A stretch of DNA of 64,000 nt, from assembly GCA_945864225.1 (NCBI GenBank), contig CAMBAL010000001.1:40468-104467 (forward strand), written 5' to 3'. This stretch comes from an uncultured Blautia sp. (GTDB taxonomy: Bacteria > Bacillota > Clostridia > Lachnospirales > Lachnospiraceae). Under the pieces are notes generated by a model. It was not told the origin of the DNA and searched no databases. It saw nothing but the letters and a program-made list of their open reading frames with translations. Numbering within the stretch: the first letter of the stretch is position 1; each line of letters starts with the position of its first letter. Positions 52,000 to 61,069 of the stretch are shown here, piece by piece. The position numbers and the translations under genes were made by a program.

Positions 52000-54510
52000 A
52001 TGGATGACCACATTGTAGTATTGGATACCTGTGATTATGAGCTGAATAAGAATGGTACCTGTGTCCTGCGGGGATGGATGTATGTGGGATATGAGGAGGA
52101 ACCTGCAGTACAGGTGCGGGCTGACCATATTCCGCTGGAATGCAGCATGACCCGCCAGGTAAGACGTGATGTGGTCGCAGCAAGGACAGATATCCCTTTT
52201 GAAGATGATAATGCGGGATTTGAGATCCGCATACCAAATCTGGAACAGGTATTTTCTCTGGCTGATTCCCTGCGTGTGCGGATCTGCTGCGGACGTGAGA
52301 CGCTGCCGGTTGTTCAGAAAGAGATGAAGGAAGTACGGGAGGAATATTATCAGTCCACGATCCGTTACAATCTGGAGATTCTGGAGCGCAGTCTGGATCA
52401 GGTTCATATCCAGGGCTGGTGCATCAATCTGTGCGGAGAACTGGAAACGGAATTTCTGGATGAAAACGGAAATCCCATACCGGAGGTGAAGTGGAATGAT
52501 GTGCGTCGGGCAGACCTGCAGGAGCATTTTCATGTACCGCTGGAAAAATGTCATGGTTTTTCCATTGATATTCCAAGAAACAGAATCCGGGGAAGAAAGC
52601 TGCGCTTTTGTTTCCGAAATCCTGTAACTTCCAGAGAAGAAGTCATTGATATGTATAAATTTGACAGGGACAATACCCGGATTGTCCGTGTGATGAAGAC
52701 ACTTGGCAGAGCCAATAAAGAAAAAAATCTGGAGATTCTGAAAGAAGAAGGACTCCGGGGATTTCTGGACTTTGTGATGGAGGAGTCCAACAGTTATACA
52801 GAATCCTATGCCTATTATGAGAAAAAGCATCGCCCAACCAGAAGAGAACTGGCAAAACAGGCGGGAACCGTATTTGAAAATCCACCATTGTTCAGCATTG
52901 TGGTGCCGCTGTATCATACACCGCTTCCTTATCTGAAGATTCTGGTGGATTCTGTGGTCGCTCAGAGTTACGGGAGATGGGAACTCTGTCTTGCGGACGG
53001 CAGCAGTGACGAAGCGATTGGGGAATACCTGAAAGAAAATTATGGAAACGAGTCCCGCATTCGTTATCAGCATCTGGAGGAGAATACGGGAATCGCCGGC
53101 AATACCAATGCAGCAATCGCCATGGCGCAGGGGGATTTTGTTATTTTTGCGGATCACGATGATGTGATCGCGCCGGATGCCCTGTATCTTGCCGCATGTA
53201 CCATCCGGGACTATCCTGACACAGAGATGATCTATACAGATGAAGATCTGATCGACGAAAACGGAAGATGTATTTATCCGCATTTCAAACCGGATTTCAA
53301 CATCGATTATCTGCGCTGTATCAATTATATCTGTCATCTGGTGGTGATACGGAAAGATCTGATGGAGCGTGTGGGAGGGCTTCGGGCTGAATTTGACGGT
53401 GCACAGGATTATGATTTCCTTCTGAGGTGCGTGGAGCAGACCGACCAGATCCGTCATATTCCAAGAGTTCTTTATCACTGGCGCAGTCATGAAGGTTCGA
53501 CGGCTGGCAATCAGGACAGCAAACAGTATGCGGTCGATGCCGGTGCCAGAGCATTGATGGAGCATTACCGTCGCCTGGGAATCGAAGCAGAGGTGGAATT
53601 TACAGGAATTTTTATTGTATACCGTACAAGATTTATCGTGCAGGGCAATCCGAAAGTTTCCATTTTGATACCGAATAAAGATCACAGAGAGGATCTGGAA
53701 AAATGTATTTCCTCTATCCAGGAAAAGAGTACCTGGAAAAATGTGGAGATCATTATTATAGAAAATAACAGTGAGCAGACAGAAACCTTTGCATATTATG
53801 AGAAACTGAAGAAGCGATACAGCAATATCAGAGTTGTGACGTATGAGGGAGAATTTAATTATTCAGCAATCAATAATTTTGGTGCTTCTTTTGCAGAGGG
53901 AACATATCTGCTGCTTTTGAATAATGATACGGAAGTGATCACACCTGACTGGCTGGAGCGGATGCTGGGATATTGCCAGAGAGAAGATGTGGCGATTACC
54001 GGAGCGAAGCTTTTTTATCCGGATGATACTGTGCAGCATGCAGGTGTGGTGATCGGCATCGGAGGGTTTGCCGGCCATATTCTTTCCGGCATTGGCAGAA
54101 ATGCGACCGGATATATGGGAAGACTCAAAACGGCACAGGATATCAGTGCTGTGACAGGGGCCTGTCTGATGGTGAAACGTTCGGTTTTTGAGAAACTTCA
54201 GGGACTGGACGAGGGATTTGGCGTGGCACTGAATGATGTGGATTTTTGTCTGAGAGCCCGGGAACTGGGGAAACTTGTGGTGTTCCAACCGGATGCCCAG
54301 CTTTATCATTATGAATCCAAATCCAGAGGGCTGGAAACAACGCCGGATAAACAGGAGCGTTTCCAGAAAGAAATCAACAGGTTTCTGGAGCGGTATGAGG
54401 GACTTCTGAAAAAAGGGGATCCTTATTACAATCCCAATCTGAGTCTGATGACGGCGGACTGTTCTCTTCGGAAGGCCCATGAGCATGTGAAAGGAAAAAG
54501 CAAAGCATGA
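52000..54510 (+). CDS. Large tandem-domain GT2 glycosyltransferase (836 aa)
   Basis: A cytoplasmic, probably membrane-associated polymer-building enzyme. Residues about 1-290 are a non-catalytic N-terminal part with two beta-rich units (CVLRGWMYVGYEEEPAVQV and VHIQGWCINLCGELETEFLD). The first GT2 domain covers about 295-530, with FSIVVPLYHTPLPYLKILV, FADHDDVIAPDAL (DHDD motif) and YTDEDLID. The second covers about 555-800, with VSILIPNKDHREDLEKCI, LLLLNNDTEVITPDWLE and ALNDVDFCLRARELG. Both look catalytically intact, so it may add two different linkages. It overlaps the next, similar gene by four bases. Rhamnosyltransferase activity fits the locus but is not shown. Confidence 0.88.
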   Translation: MDDHIVVLDTCDYELNKNGTCVLRGWMYVGYEEEPAVQVRADHIPLECSMTRQVRRDVVAARTDIPFEDDNAGFEIRIPNLEQVFSLADSLRVRICCGRETLPVVQKEMKEVREEYYQSTIRYNLEILERSLDQVHIQGWCINLCGELETEFLDENGNPIPEVKWNDVRRADLQEHFHVPLEKCHGFSIDIPRNRIRGRKLRFCFRNPVTSREEVIDMYKFDRDNTRIVRVMKTLGRANKEKNLEILKEEGLRGFLDFVMEESNSYTESYAYYEKKHRPTRRELAKQAGTVFENPPLFSIVVPLYHTPLPYLKILVDSVVAQSYGRWELCLADGSSDEAIGEYLKENYGNESRIRYQHLEENTGIAGNTNAAIAMAQGDFVIFADHDDVIAPDALYLAACTIRDYPDTEMIYTDEDLIDENGRCIYPHFKPDFNIDYLRCINYICHLVVIRKDLMERVGGLRAEFDGAQDYDFLLRCVEQTDQIRHIPRVLYHWRSHEGSTAGNQDSKQYAVDAGARALMEHYRRLGIEAEVEFTGIFIVYRTRFIVQGNPKVSILIPNKDHREDLEKCISSIQEKSTWKNVEIIIIENNSEQTETFAYYEKLKKRYSNIRVVTYEGEFNYSAINNFGASFAEGTYLLLLNNDTEVITPDWLERMLGYCQREDVAITGAKLFYPDDTVQHAGVVIGIGGFAGHILSGIGRNATGYMGRLKTAQDISAVTGACLMVKRSVFEKLQGLDEGFGVALNDVDFCLRARELGKLVVFQPDAQLYHYESKSRGLETTPDKQERFQKEINRFLERYEGLLKKGDPYYNPNLSLMTADCSLRKAHEHVKGKSKA

Positions 54511-56954
54511 GACAGCAATTATATGAGGTAGAAAAAGAACGATTTTATCTGAATGACCCCTGCAGGTATTCCATCTGCGGAGTTCTTCCGCAGGAGGATA
54601 CCATTGAGGCGTGGCTGGACGGAGTGCGGCTGGAGGCATCTCTGGAAGAAAAAATAGCGAGAAGTGCCATGGAGCGTTTTCAGGACGGGGAACTGATCGG
54701 AGGGCATCGGGTTGAGGTTCTGGTGACGCTCCCGGAAAATCTGGACGGATACAAAAAGCTGGAAGTATTTGCCGTTTTTGAAGGAAAAAAAGAATCCTGG
54801 TTCCGGATCAATGTAAAGGAGCTGCAAAAGAGAAGAGGCAGACCGCAGTATTATATTGAGGAAGAAAAAGTAGACCGCAGGGCGGGAATTGCAAGTATTT
54901 ACGGATGGGCAGCGGCATCTTCTCCTGTAACTGTGAAAATATTTGATGATAAGAAACAGCCTGTTGACTGCCGAATTCAGAAAATGAGTAGAAAAGATGT
55001 TGTAGACATGTTTTATGAATGCCCGGTGGAAGAAGAGTGCGGTTTTTTTGCGGAGCTTTCGAACATTCACGGCCGATATCTCTACGCAGTCATGCGTGCT
55101 GCGGACGGGACCAAATCTGTTCACAAAATGGGACTTGGTGTGGGAGAAATTCTGGCAGGAAAAGCACGTAAATATCAGAAACGCGGTATGGATTATTTAC
55201 GTGCACACGGGATGAAGGCACTTGCAGTGAAAAGTATACGCAAAGTAGCCCAGATGCGGAACCGCCCCGTGGAATACAGCAAATGGCTTCCGAAACATCT
55301 TCCAAGCACTTCAGAACTGGAGAAACAGAGAAAAACAGTCTTTCATTTTTCGCCAAAGATCAGTATCGTAGTCCCGCTCTATAAAACAAAGCCGGAATAC
55401 CTGGAACAACTGATCACATCTGTGAAAGATCAGACCTATTCCAACTGGGAACTGTGTCTGTCTGACGGAAGCGGGGCGGATTCTCCGCTGAAAGACCTGC
55501 TTGAGAAATATCGGCAGGAGGATGCACGTATTAAAGTCATCTCTCATGATTCCCCGCTTCGTATCGCGGAAAATACCAATGCGGCAATCGGGATTGCCAC
55601 CGGTGATTACATTGCATTCGGAGACCATGATGACGTATTGACTGCGGACGCTTTTTTTGAGTGCGTGAAAGCCATTAATGCAGATCCTCAGATTGAGGTG
55701 CTGTATTCGGACGAAGACAAAATGTCTTTCCAGGGAGATAAATTCTTCCTTCCGCATTTCAAACCGGATTTTAATCTGGATCTTCTCTGTACGGTAAATT
55801 ATATCTGTCATTTGTTTGTAGCCAAAAAAGAACTGGTGGATCGGGTAGGGCTGTTAAGGCCGGAATTTGACGGCGCACAGGATTATGATTTTATTTTCCG
55901 TTGTGTGGAGGCAACCAGCCACATTTGCCATATTCCGAGAATTCTCTATCACTGGAGGAGCCATCAGGATTCTACTGCCGAAAATCCGGAGAGCAAGCTG
56001 TATGCCTTTGATGCAGGACAGCACGCAGTACAGGCACATTTTGACCGGATTGGTGTGAAGGCGGAAGTTTATCCGGGGGAATTTCTGGGATTGTACCGTA
56101 CCAGATATATCCGGGATTATGATCCTCTGATTTCCATCCTGATTCCGAATAAAGATCATATTGATGATCTGGAACGATGCATTTCTTCGATTGAGGAGAA
56201 ATCCAGCTACAGAAATTATGAATACATCATTATCGAAAATAACAGCACAGAGGAAAGTACCTTTGCTTATTACAAAGAACTGGAAGCCAGAAATCCAAAA
56301 GCGCATGTTGTGTACTGGGAGGGCCCGTTCAATTATTCGGATATCAATAATTTTGGAGCCTCTTATGCAAAAGGGGATTACCTGCTTCTTCTGAATAATG
56401 ATACAGAAGTGATCAATGCAGACTGGCTGGAAGAGCTTCTGGGCTACTGTATGCGTCCGGATGTGGGAATTGTGGGTGCAAGACTTTACTATGAGGATGA
56501 TACGATCCAACATGCAGGTGTGGTGCTTGGTTTCGGCGGAATTGCGGGACACTGCTTTGTCCAGCAGCCGAGGGGCAATACAGGCTATTGTCACAGAATT
56601 ATCTGTGCGCAGGATTACAGTGCGGTAACGGCTGCGTGTATGATGGTAAAGAAAGCGGTATTTGACCAGGTAGGAGGTTTAAGCTCCGATCTGGCAGTGG
56701 CATTTAATGATATTGATTTCTGTCTGAAAGTCAGAGATGCGGGATACCTGGTGGTCTACAATCCGTATGCGGAACTTTATCATTACGAGTCAAAATCCAG
56801 AGGACTGGAAGATACACCGGAGAAGAAGGAACGTTTCGGCAGGGAAATTGCGACACTGGAATCTCACTGGCCGGATATTTTTACAAAGCCGGATCCGTAT
56901 TATAATCCGAATTTGACACTGAGCAGTCAGGACTTTTCGTTGAAAAGACTGTAA
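54507..56954 (+). CDS. Large tandem-domain GT2 glycosyltransferase (815 aa)
   Basis: A paralogue of the preceding enzyme with the same plan: N-terminal beta-rich part (about 1-280, with ASIYGWAAASSPVTVKIFDD), first GT2 domain (about 288-525: ISIVVPLYKTKPEYLEQLI, GDHDDVLTADAF, YSDEDKMSF) and second GT2 domain (about 545-790: ISILIPNKDHIDDLERCI, LLLLNNDTEVINADWLEEL, AFNDIDFCLKVRDAGYL). Identity to its neighbour is high in the GT parts and low at the N-terminus, so acceptor recognition probably differs. It is coupled to the upstream gene by ATGA. The shared plan with the 619-aa protein at 61070 indicates a family expanded within this locus. Confidence 0.88.
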   Translation: MRQQLYEVEKERFYLNDPCRYSICGVLPQEDTIEAWLDGVRLEASLEEKIARSAMERFQDGELIGGHRVEVLVTLPENLDGYKKLEVFAVFEGKKESWFRINVKELQKRRGRPQYYIEEEKVDRRAGIASIYGWAAASSPVTVKIFDDKKQPVDCRIQKMSRKDVVDMFYECPVEEECGFFAELSNIHGRYLYAVMRAADGTKSVHKMGLGVGEILAGKARKYQKRGMDYLRAHGMKALAVKSIRKVAQMRNRPVEYSKWLPKHLPSTSELEKQRKTVFHFSPKISIVVPLYKTKPEYLEQLITSVKDQTYSNWELCLSDGSGADSPLKDLLEKYRQEDARIKVISHDSPLRIAENTNAAIGIATGDYIAFGDHDDVLTADAFFECVKAINADPQIEVLYSDEDKMSFQGDKFFLPHFKPDFNLDLLCTVNYICHLFVAKKELVDRVGLLRPEFDGAQDYDFIFRCVEATSHICHIPRILYHWRSHQDSTAENPESKLYAFDAGQHAVQAHFDRIGVKAEVYPGEFLGLYRTRYIRDYDPLISILIPNKDHIDDLERCISSIEEKSSYRNYEYIIIENNSTEESTFAYYKELEARNPKAHVVYWEGPFNYSDINNFGASYAKGDYLLLLNNDTEVINADWLEELLGYCMRPDVGIVGARLYYEDDTIQHAGVVLGFGGIAGHCFVQQPRGNTGYCHRIICAQDYSAVTAACMMVKKAVFDQVGGLSSDLAVAFNDIDFCLKVRDAGYLVVYNPYAELYHYESKSRGLEDTPEKKERFGREIATLESHWPDIFTKPDPYYNPNLTLSSQDFSLKRL

Positions 56955-57011
56955 TAAATTTTGAAATAATCGCACAGCGTATACTGTGAAACCAGAAAGT
57001 GAGGAAAAGAT

Positions 57012-57854
57012 ATGCGAGTACTGGTAACCGGAGTGAAGGGACAGCTTGGCCATGATGTGATGAATGAACTTGCGAAGCGTGGCTATGAAGGCATTGGTGT
57101 GGACGTAGAAGAGATGGATATTACAGATGCATCAGCTGTGGAGCATGTTATGCGGGAGGCTCATGCGGACAAAGTAGTACACTGTGCTGCGTGGACCGCT
57201 GTGGATGCAGCGGAAGATCAGGCGGAACTCTGCCGCAGGGTCAATGCCCAGGGTACAGAAAATATTGCCAGAATGTGCAGAGAACTGGATCTGCCCATGA
57301 TCTATCTTAGTACGGATTATGTGTTTGACGGCGAAGGAACCAGACCATGGGAACCGGATGATGAGCGTCATCCGCTCAATGTATACGGTCAGACGAAATA
57401 TGAGGGCGAACTTGCCGTAGAAAAATATCTGGAAAAATACTATATTGTCCGTATTGCCTGGGTATTTGGCGTGAACGGTAAAAACTTTATCAAGACGATG
57501 CTGAAGCTCAGTGAAAATCATGATACTCTGACGGTCGTGGATGATCAGGTGGGATCTCCTACATACACATATGATCTTGCTCGGCTCCTGGTGGATATGC
57601 TGGAGACAGAAAAATATGGCCGTTATCATGCGACCAATGAAGGACTCTGCTCCTGGTATGAATTTGCAAAGGAAATTTTCCGTCAGGCAGGAAAACAGGT
57701 AACCGTGCTGCCGGTATCCAGCGAGGAATATCCGGCTAAGGCAAAACGTCCGCACAACAGCCGGATGAATAAAGACAAACTGGAGGAAATGGGATTTGAA
57801 CGCCTGCCTTCCTGGCAGGATGCGCTTTCCCGTTATTTGAAGGAGATTATGTAA
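57012..57854 (+). CDS. rmlD: dTDP-4-dehydrorhamnose reductase
   Basis: Final step to dTDP-L-rhamnose. The 280-residue SDR protein has MRVLVTGVKGQLGHDV (NADPH loop), HCAAWTAVDAAED near residue 58, YLSTDYVFDGEG near 100, and YGQTKYEGE with the catalytic Tyr/Lys near 130. All four rml genes are now present, but spread over 20 kb in the order B, A, C, D with other modules between. The stop abuts the next gene. Confidence 0.97.
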   Translation: MRVLVTGVKGQLGHDVMNELAKRGYEGIGVDVEEMDITDASAVEHVMREAHADKVVHCAAWTAVDAAEDQAELCRRVNAQGTENIARMCRELDLPMIYLSTDYVFDGEGTRPWEPDDERHPLNVYGQTKYEGELAVEKYLEKYYIVRIAWVFGVNGKNFIKTMLKLSENHDTLTVVDDQVGSPTYTYDLARLLVDMLETEKYGRYHATNEGLCSWYEFAKEIFRQAGKQVTVLPVSSEEYPAKAKRPHNSRMNKDKLEEMGFERLPSWQDALSRYLKEIM

Positions 57855-59294
57855 TTGCCTATGAAAAAAATATGGAATAAGGAGAGGGCTCCGGAATGGG
57901 GGATGCTTGCCCTGGTATTTCTTCTGGTACTGGCATGGTCTCTGACTGCTCCGAAAGGAGGAGGACCGGACGAACCCATGCGTTATGATGTGGCGAAGTA
58001 TCTCTATGAGCATCCGGGAAAGCTTCCTCATGGCGAGGAAGAATCCATCCGCAATGCAACCTGGGGAATTTCGTATGCATTTTATCCGATTCTGTCCTAT
58101 ATGATATCTGCCGTATTTATGTGGATTGCGGGAATTTTCAGCACTTCCGAAATGGTATTGCTTCATGCGGCTCGTCTGGCGGATGTGATGTTTATTACCA
58201 TAGCAGCGTGGTTTGTGATTCAGGCAGGAAAAAAACTGTTTGGCAGAGAAAAGGGACTGTTTTTCAGCAGCCTGGTGATTTTTATGCCTGGATTCCTGTA
58301 CATGGGAACGTATGTAAATACAGATTCCCTTGCATTGATGGCGGCAGCAGTCATTCTTTATGCGTGGGTATGTTATCTGGAGGAAGGATGGAGCTGGAAA
58401 AACTGTGTTTTGCTTGCTGTTGGAATGGGAATCTGTTTTTTGTCCTACTATAATGCGTATGGATGGATTTTGTGGAGCTTTTTCTTCTTCTGTCTGACGG
58501 TTCTGCTGTGCATGGAGAAACCGGTGGGAGAACGCTGGAAATTTCTGTTTTCCAGAGGTCTGGTCATTGCAGGCATCACGATTCTTCTGGCAGGATGGTG
58601 GTTTGTCCGGAACTATGTGATTTATGACGGGGATATTCTGGGGCGAAACGCCAGTACCCTGTGCGCGGAGCTGTATGCCAAAGATGCCTATAAGCCGTCC
58701 GTTCATGTGACTCCTGCCAAACTGGGATGGAGTCTGAAAGATTTTTTCTTGTATCAGGATCCAGGCTGGCCGCACAACTGGCTGGTTATGGTGGTGGTAA
58801 GCTTTATCGGTCTGTTTGGAAAATTTGATATTTACATGCCGGAGACAGCAAGTAAGATTTATATTCTGTTTGTGGCTGTTGGTATTTTGAGTGTGCTTTT
58901 GATGATCCGGGAATTTTACTGGCACAGAAGAAGCGTAACGGTTCAGAAAACATCTGTAAACGGAGAAAAAGTAAAAATCAAGACGGTCCGCTGTTCACGG
59001 GAATGGAGCAAAAAAGGATTTTTTAATCTGATGATGCTGGCTTCGCTGGTCACACCGGTGATTCTGTTTATTGTTTATGCGTATTTTAACGATAATCAGG
59101 CACAGGGAAGATATATCATGTCTGCTGTTTATCCGGTCATGTATTTTGTTGCGTGCGGATATGGAAAACTGCTGGAACGATTTGTGAAGAATGAGAAGAT
59201 ACGGATCTGGTTTTATCGTATTTCGTCCGGTCTGTGGATTCTGGGAGCTGTCCTTGTTTATCTGCGGGTGATTATTCCGGCGTATGCAGCGTGA
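57855..59294 (+). CDS. GT-C-type polytopic glycosyltransferase (DUF2142/PMT-like)
   Basis: A membrane protein of 479 residues with about ten or eleven helices. The first extracytoplasmic loop carries GGGPDEPMRYDVAKYLYEHPG near residue 35, where GT-C enzymes place their catalytic acids (Asp/Glu in PDEP). A second large loop lies around 255-300. A TTG at 57855, nine bases after AGGAG, is the likely start; an ATG at 57861 gives a protein two residues shorter with poorer spacing. GT-C enzymes take sugars from polyprenyl phosphate on the outer face. In this locus the natural donor would be the lipid-linked amino sugar made by the ArnC-like protein, making this the ArnT-equivalent; that pairing is inference. 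Confidence 0.8.
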   Translation: MPMKKIWNKERAPEWGMLALVFLLVLAWSLTAPKGGGPDEPMRYDVAKYLYEHPGKLPHGEEESIRNATWGISYAFYPILSYMISAVFMWIAGIFSTSEMVLLHAARLADVMFITIAAWFVIQAGKKLFGREKGLFFSSLVIFMPGFLYMGTYVNTDSLALMAAAVILYAWVCYLEEGWSWKNCVLLAVGMGICFLSYYNAYGWILWSFFFFCLTVLLCMEKPVGERWKFLFSRGLVIAGITILLAGWWFVRNYVIYDGDILGRNASTLCAELYAKDAYKPSVHVTPAKLGWSLKDFFLYQDPGWPHNWLVMVVVSFIGLFGKFDIYMPETASKIYILFVAVGILSVLLMIREFYWHRRSVTVQKTSVNGEKVKIKTVRCSREWSKKGFFNLMMLASLVTPVILFIVYAYFNDNQAQGRYIMSAVYPVMYFVACGYGKLLERFVKNEKIRIWFYRISSGLWILGAVLVYLRVIIPAYAA

Positions 59295-59318
59295 CAGAAG
59301 CTGTATTTTTCGTAACAC

Positions 59319-59395
59319 AGGAAAGTGCTTCTCGTTTTCCTGCAATATAAAAAAGCCTATATCACAGGAAAATGCCTTGCATTTTTTCTGGATAT
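59319..59395. repeat. Dispersed intergenic repeat, copy 2
   Basis: Shares with 33777-33861 the order AGGAAAGTGC, GTTTTCCT, TATAAAAAAGCC, CACAGGAA, CCTTGCATTTT. Copy 2 lacks the internal GCCC/GGGC hairpin. It lies in the 219-base gap 59295-59513, just before the terminator. Confidence 0.55.
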
Positions 59396-59430
59396 AAAAA
59401 ATATCAGGACCATATTCTTTCTTACTACAT

Positions 59431-59480
59431 AAAAAACGCAGGGAAATCCTCCTTACAGGAGAGGTTTCTCTGCGTTTTTT
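59431..59480. terminator. Bidirectional terminator between convergent genes
   Basis: A long imperfect stem: AAAAAACGCAG and following bases (59431-59450) against GGAGAGGTTTCTCTGCG then TTTTTT (59458-59480), loop around TTACA. T-runs on both strands suit it to end both the GT-C gene and the minus-strand carboxypeptidase gene. Confidence 0.88.
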
Positions 59481-59513
59481 GTGTTTATTATGAATGTCCC
59501 GTTTATGGTAAAA

Positions 59514-60782
59514 TCAGGATTTGATAATCTTTACGATCCAGAGGATCAGAAGCAGGAGCAGAAATGCGCCGACTCCGCCGATTACGTAATAGGGAACAGG
59601 CGTCTTGTTTGCAGATAAATCCTGTGCGGCAGCCATATTTTCCTGTCCCTGGGTGAGAAGGCTGAGATCCTGCTCTTCGGAAGGCATTACTCTTCCGGTT
59701 CCGATGGCAGTACCTCCGTAATAATAGGTGCGGTTCAGGTTTCCGTCATCAGCAGCCGTGTCTTCGGTGGTAATGTCATTTTCGGAAATTCCCATGGGAG
59801 CAACGACAATGCCGCCGGAAATAAGGTTAAAGTCCGTATCTCCCACATCAAGGAGCTGGAAATTATTATACCCATAATCCAGAATGGAAACCGCCTCTGC
59901 AGCAGTGGTACCCTGTGCGCCCTGGAAAACGACCGCGATCAGAGTCATACCGCCGCGGGATGCAGCGCAGGCAATGGTGCTGCCGGATGCTTCCGTATAA
60001 CCTTCCTTGCCCCCAAGGCAGCCTTCATAATAAGAGGCATTGCCATTGGTGATCATGGAAAAATTGTTGGTCAGTACGCGGGAACCGCCGGAAACATTTG
60101 TGGCCGCAATGGTATAGGATGCCGTAGAGGCAATCGTACGGAACGTTTCGTTGCTGATGGCGGCTTCCATGATCAGAGCCATGTCATGAGCGGTGGTATG
60201 CTGATTTTCATCCGGAAGTCCGGTAGGATTTGTAAATACGGTATTTGTACAGCCAAGCTCCTGGGCACGTGTATTCATCATCTGGACAAAGGTATCAACA
60301 GAACCTCCGATATGTTCCGCCACCTGAAGGGCGATATCATTGGCAGATGCAAGCATGATTGAATAGAGGCACTGTTCCATGCTAAAAACTTCATCAAGCT
60401 GTGAAGAAATGCTGGCACCGCCGTCTGTCACACCGGAAACACCCGTCTGTGTCATGGTGACATTGTCAGCGAGCTGACTGTTCTCCAGAGCCAGCAGCGT
60501 GGTCATGATTTTTACCGTACTTCCGGGATAAAGAGTCTGATCCATGTTTTTTGCATAAAGAATCGTGTCAGTGGAAGCTTCCATGACGACTGCTGCCGTT
60601 GAGGTAATATCGGGCCCTTGCGGCCATCCGGGAATGGAATTGGTGGAAACTGCGGAACCCGTGTCCTGTACTGCGGCATCCTGCGTGGTTTCTTCAGCGG
60701 CAAAAACCGGCGTCTGAAAAAATAAGGAAGCGGAAAGTCCCAAAGCCAAAAGGCCTGATGTCAGTTTTTTGATTTTTATCAT
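59514..60782 (-). CDS. D-alanyl-D-alanine carboxypeptidase (S11, DacF-like), membrane-anchored
   Basis: Second S11 carboxypeptidase of the locus, 422 residues. A signal peptide (about 1-29) is followed by the catalytic domain with Ser88-x-x-Lys91 (YPGSTVKIMT), Ser-Ala-Asn near residue 147 (LASAND) and a KEG triad (GGKEGYT) instead of KTG. A C-terminal helix (YVIGGVGAFLLLLLILWIV) anchors it. It shares the GWPQGP motif and overall plan with 44734-46050, but has a clearly different sequence and no lysine-rich tail. It is the only minus-strand gene in the polysaccharide region and has its own promoter. AGGAGAA precedes the ATG. Confidence 0.92.
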   Translation of the reverse strand: MIKIKKLTSGLLALGLSASLFFQTPVFAAEETTQDAAVQDTGSAVSTNSIPGWPQGPDITSTAAVVMEASTDTILYAKNMDQTLYPGSTVKIMTTLLALENSQLADNVTMTQTGVSGVTDGGASISSQLDEVFSMEQCLYSIMLASANDIALQVAEHIGGSVDTFVQMMNTRAQELGCTNTVFTNPTGLPDENQHTTAHDMALIMEAAISNETFRTIASTASYTIAATNVSGGSRVLTNNFSMITNGNASYYEGCLGGKEGYTEASGSTIACAASRGGMTLIAVVFQGAQGTTAAEAVSILDYGYNNFQLLDVGDTDFNLISGGIVVAPMGISENDITTEDTAADDGNLNRTYYYGGTAIGTGRVMPSEEQDLSLLTQGQENMAAAQDLSANKTPVPYYVIGGVGAFLLLLLILWIVKIIKS

Positions 60783-60917
60783 AAATAGATTCTCCTGTTT
60801 CTGTTCAAACTTATTGATAATATAACATGTAAATTCGAAGGGGTTGTATTTATAAAATTATCTGTCATATCTGCTGTGTACGACTTATTTATTCGATGTA
60901 CCAGCTTACAACATACG

Positions 60918-60947
60918 ATTATAACACATTTATTCCATTTCTTGCAA
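60918..60947 (-). promoter_or_regulatory. Extended -10 promoter for the minus-strand carboxypeptidase
   Basis: On the minus strand: TTGCAA (60947-60942), 18 bases, TATAAT (60923-60918) with a TGT extension. The leader of about 130 bases includes GCTGGTACAT, a ten-base match to the 3' end of the structured repeat at 16083. Confidence 0.55.
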
Positions 60948-60970
60948 AAAATATAGTAAAATGTTAAAAT
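60942..60970 (+). promoter_or_regulatory. Extended -10 promoter for the downstream GT2 genes
   Basis: TTGCAA (60942-60947), 17 bases, TAAAAT (60965-60970) with a TGT extension. The palindromic TTGCAA is the same six bases used as the -35 by the divergent minus-strand promoter, so the two cannot be bound at once. Confidence 0.55.
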
Positions 60971-61069
60971 AAATCCATATCTATGCAGTTTGGCTGTATT
61001 TTCGAAAGAATGATGCTGCAGAAGAAAGATTTAAAGATTATTTTATACCAAAATATCGAGGATAGGTAA

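Noticed and set aside
51499-53685. Long minus-strand reading frame (728 codons) opposite the large GT2 gene
   Set aside because: It has no ribosome site, runs antisense through two convincing genes and reads as low-complexity Ser/His/Ile-rich sequence; it is a codon-usage shadow. The same holds for minus-strand frames at 61043-62821, 57132-58925 and 23942-25426.
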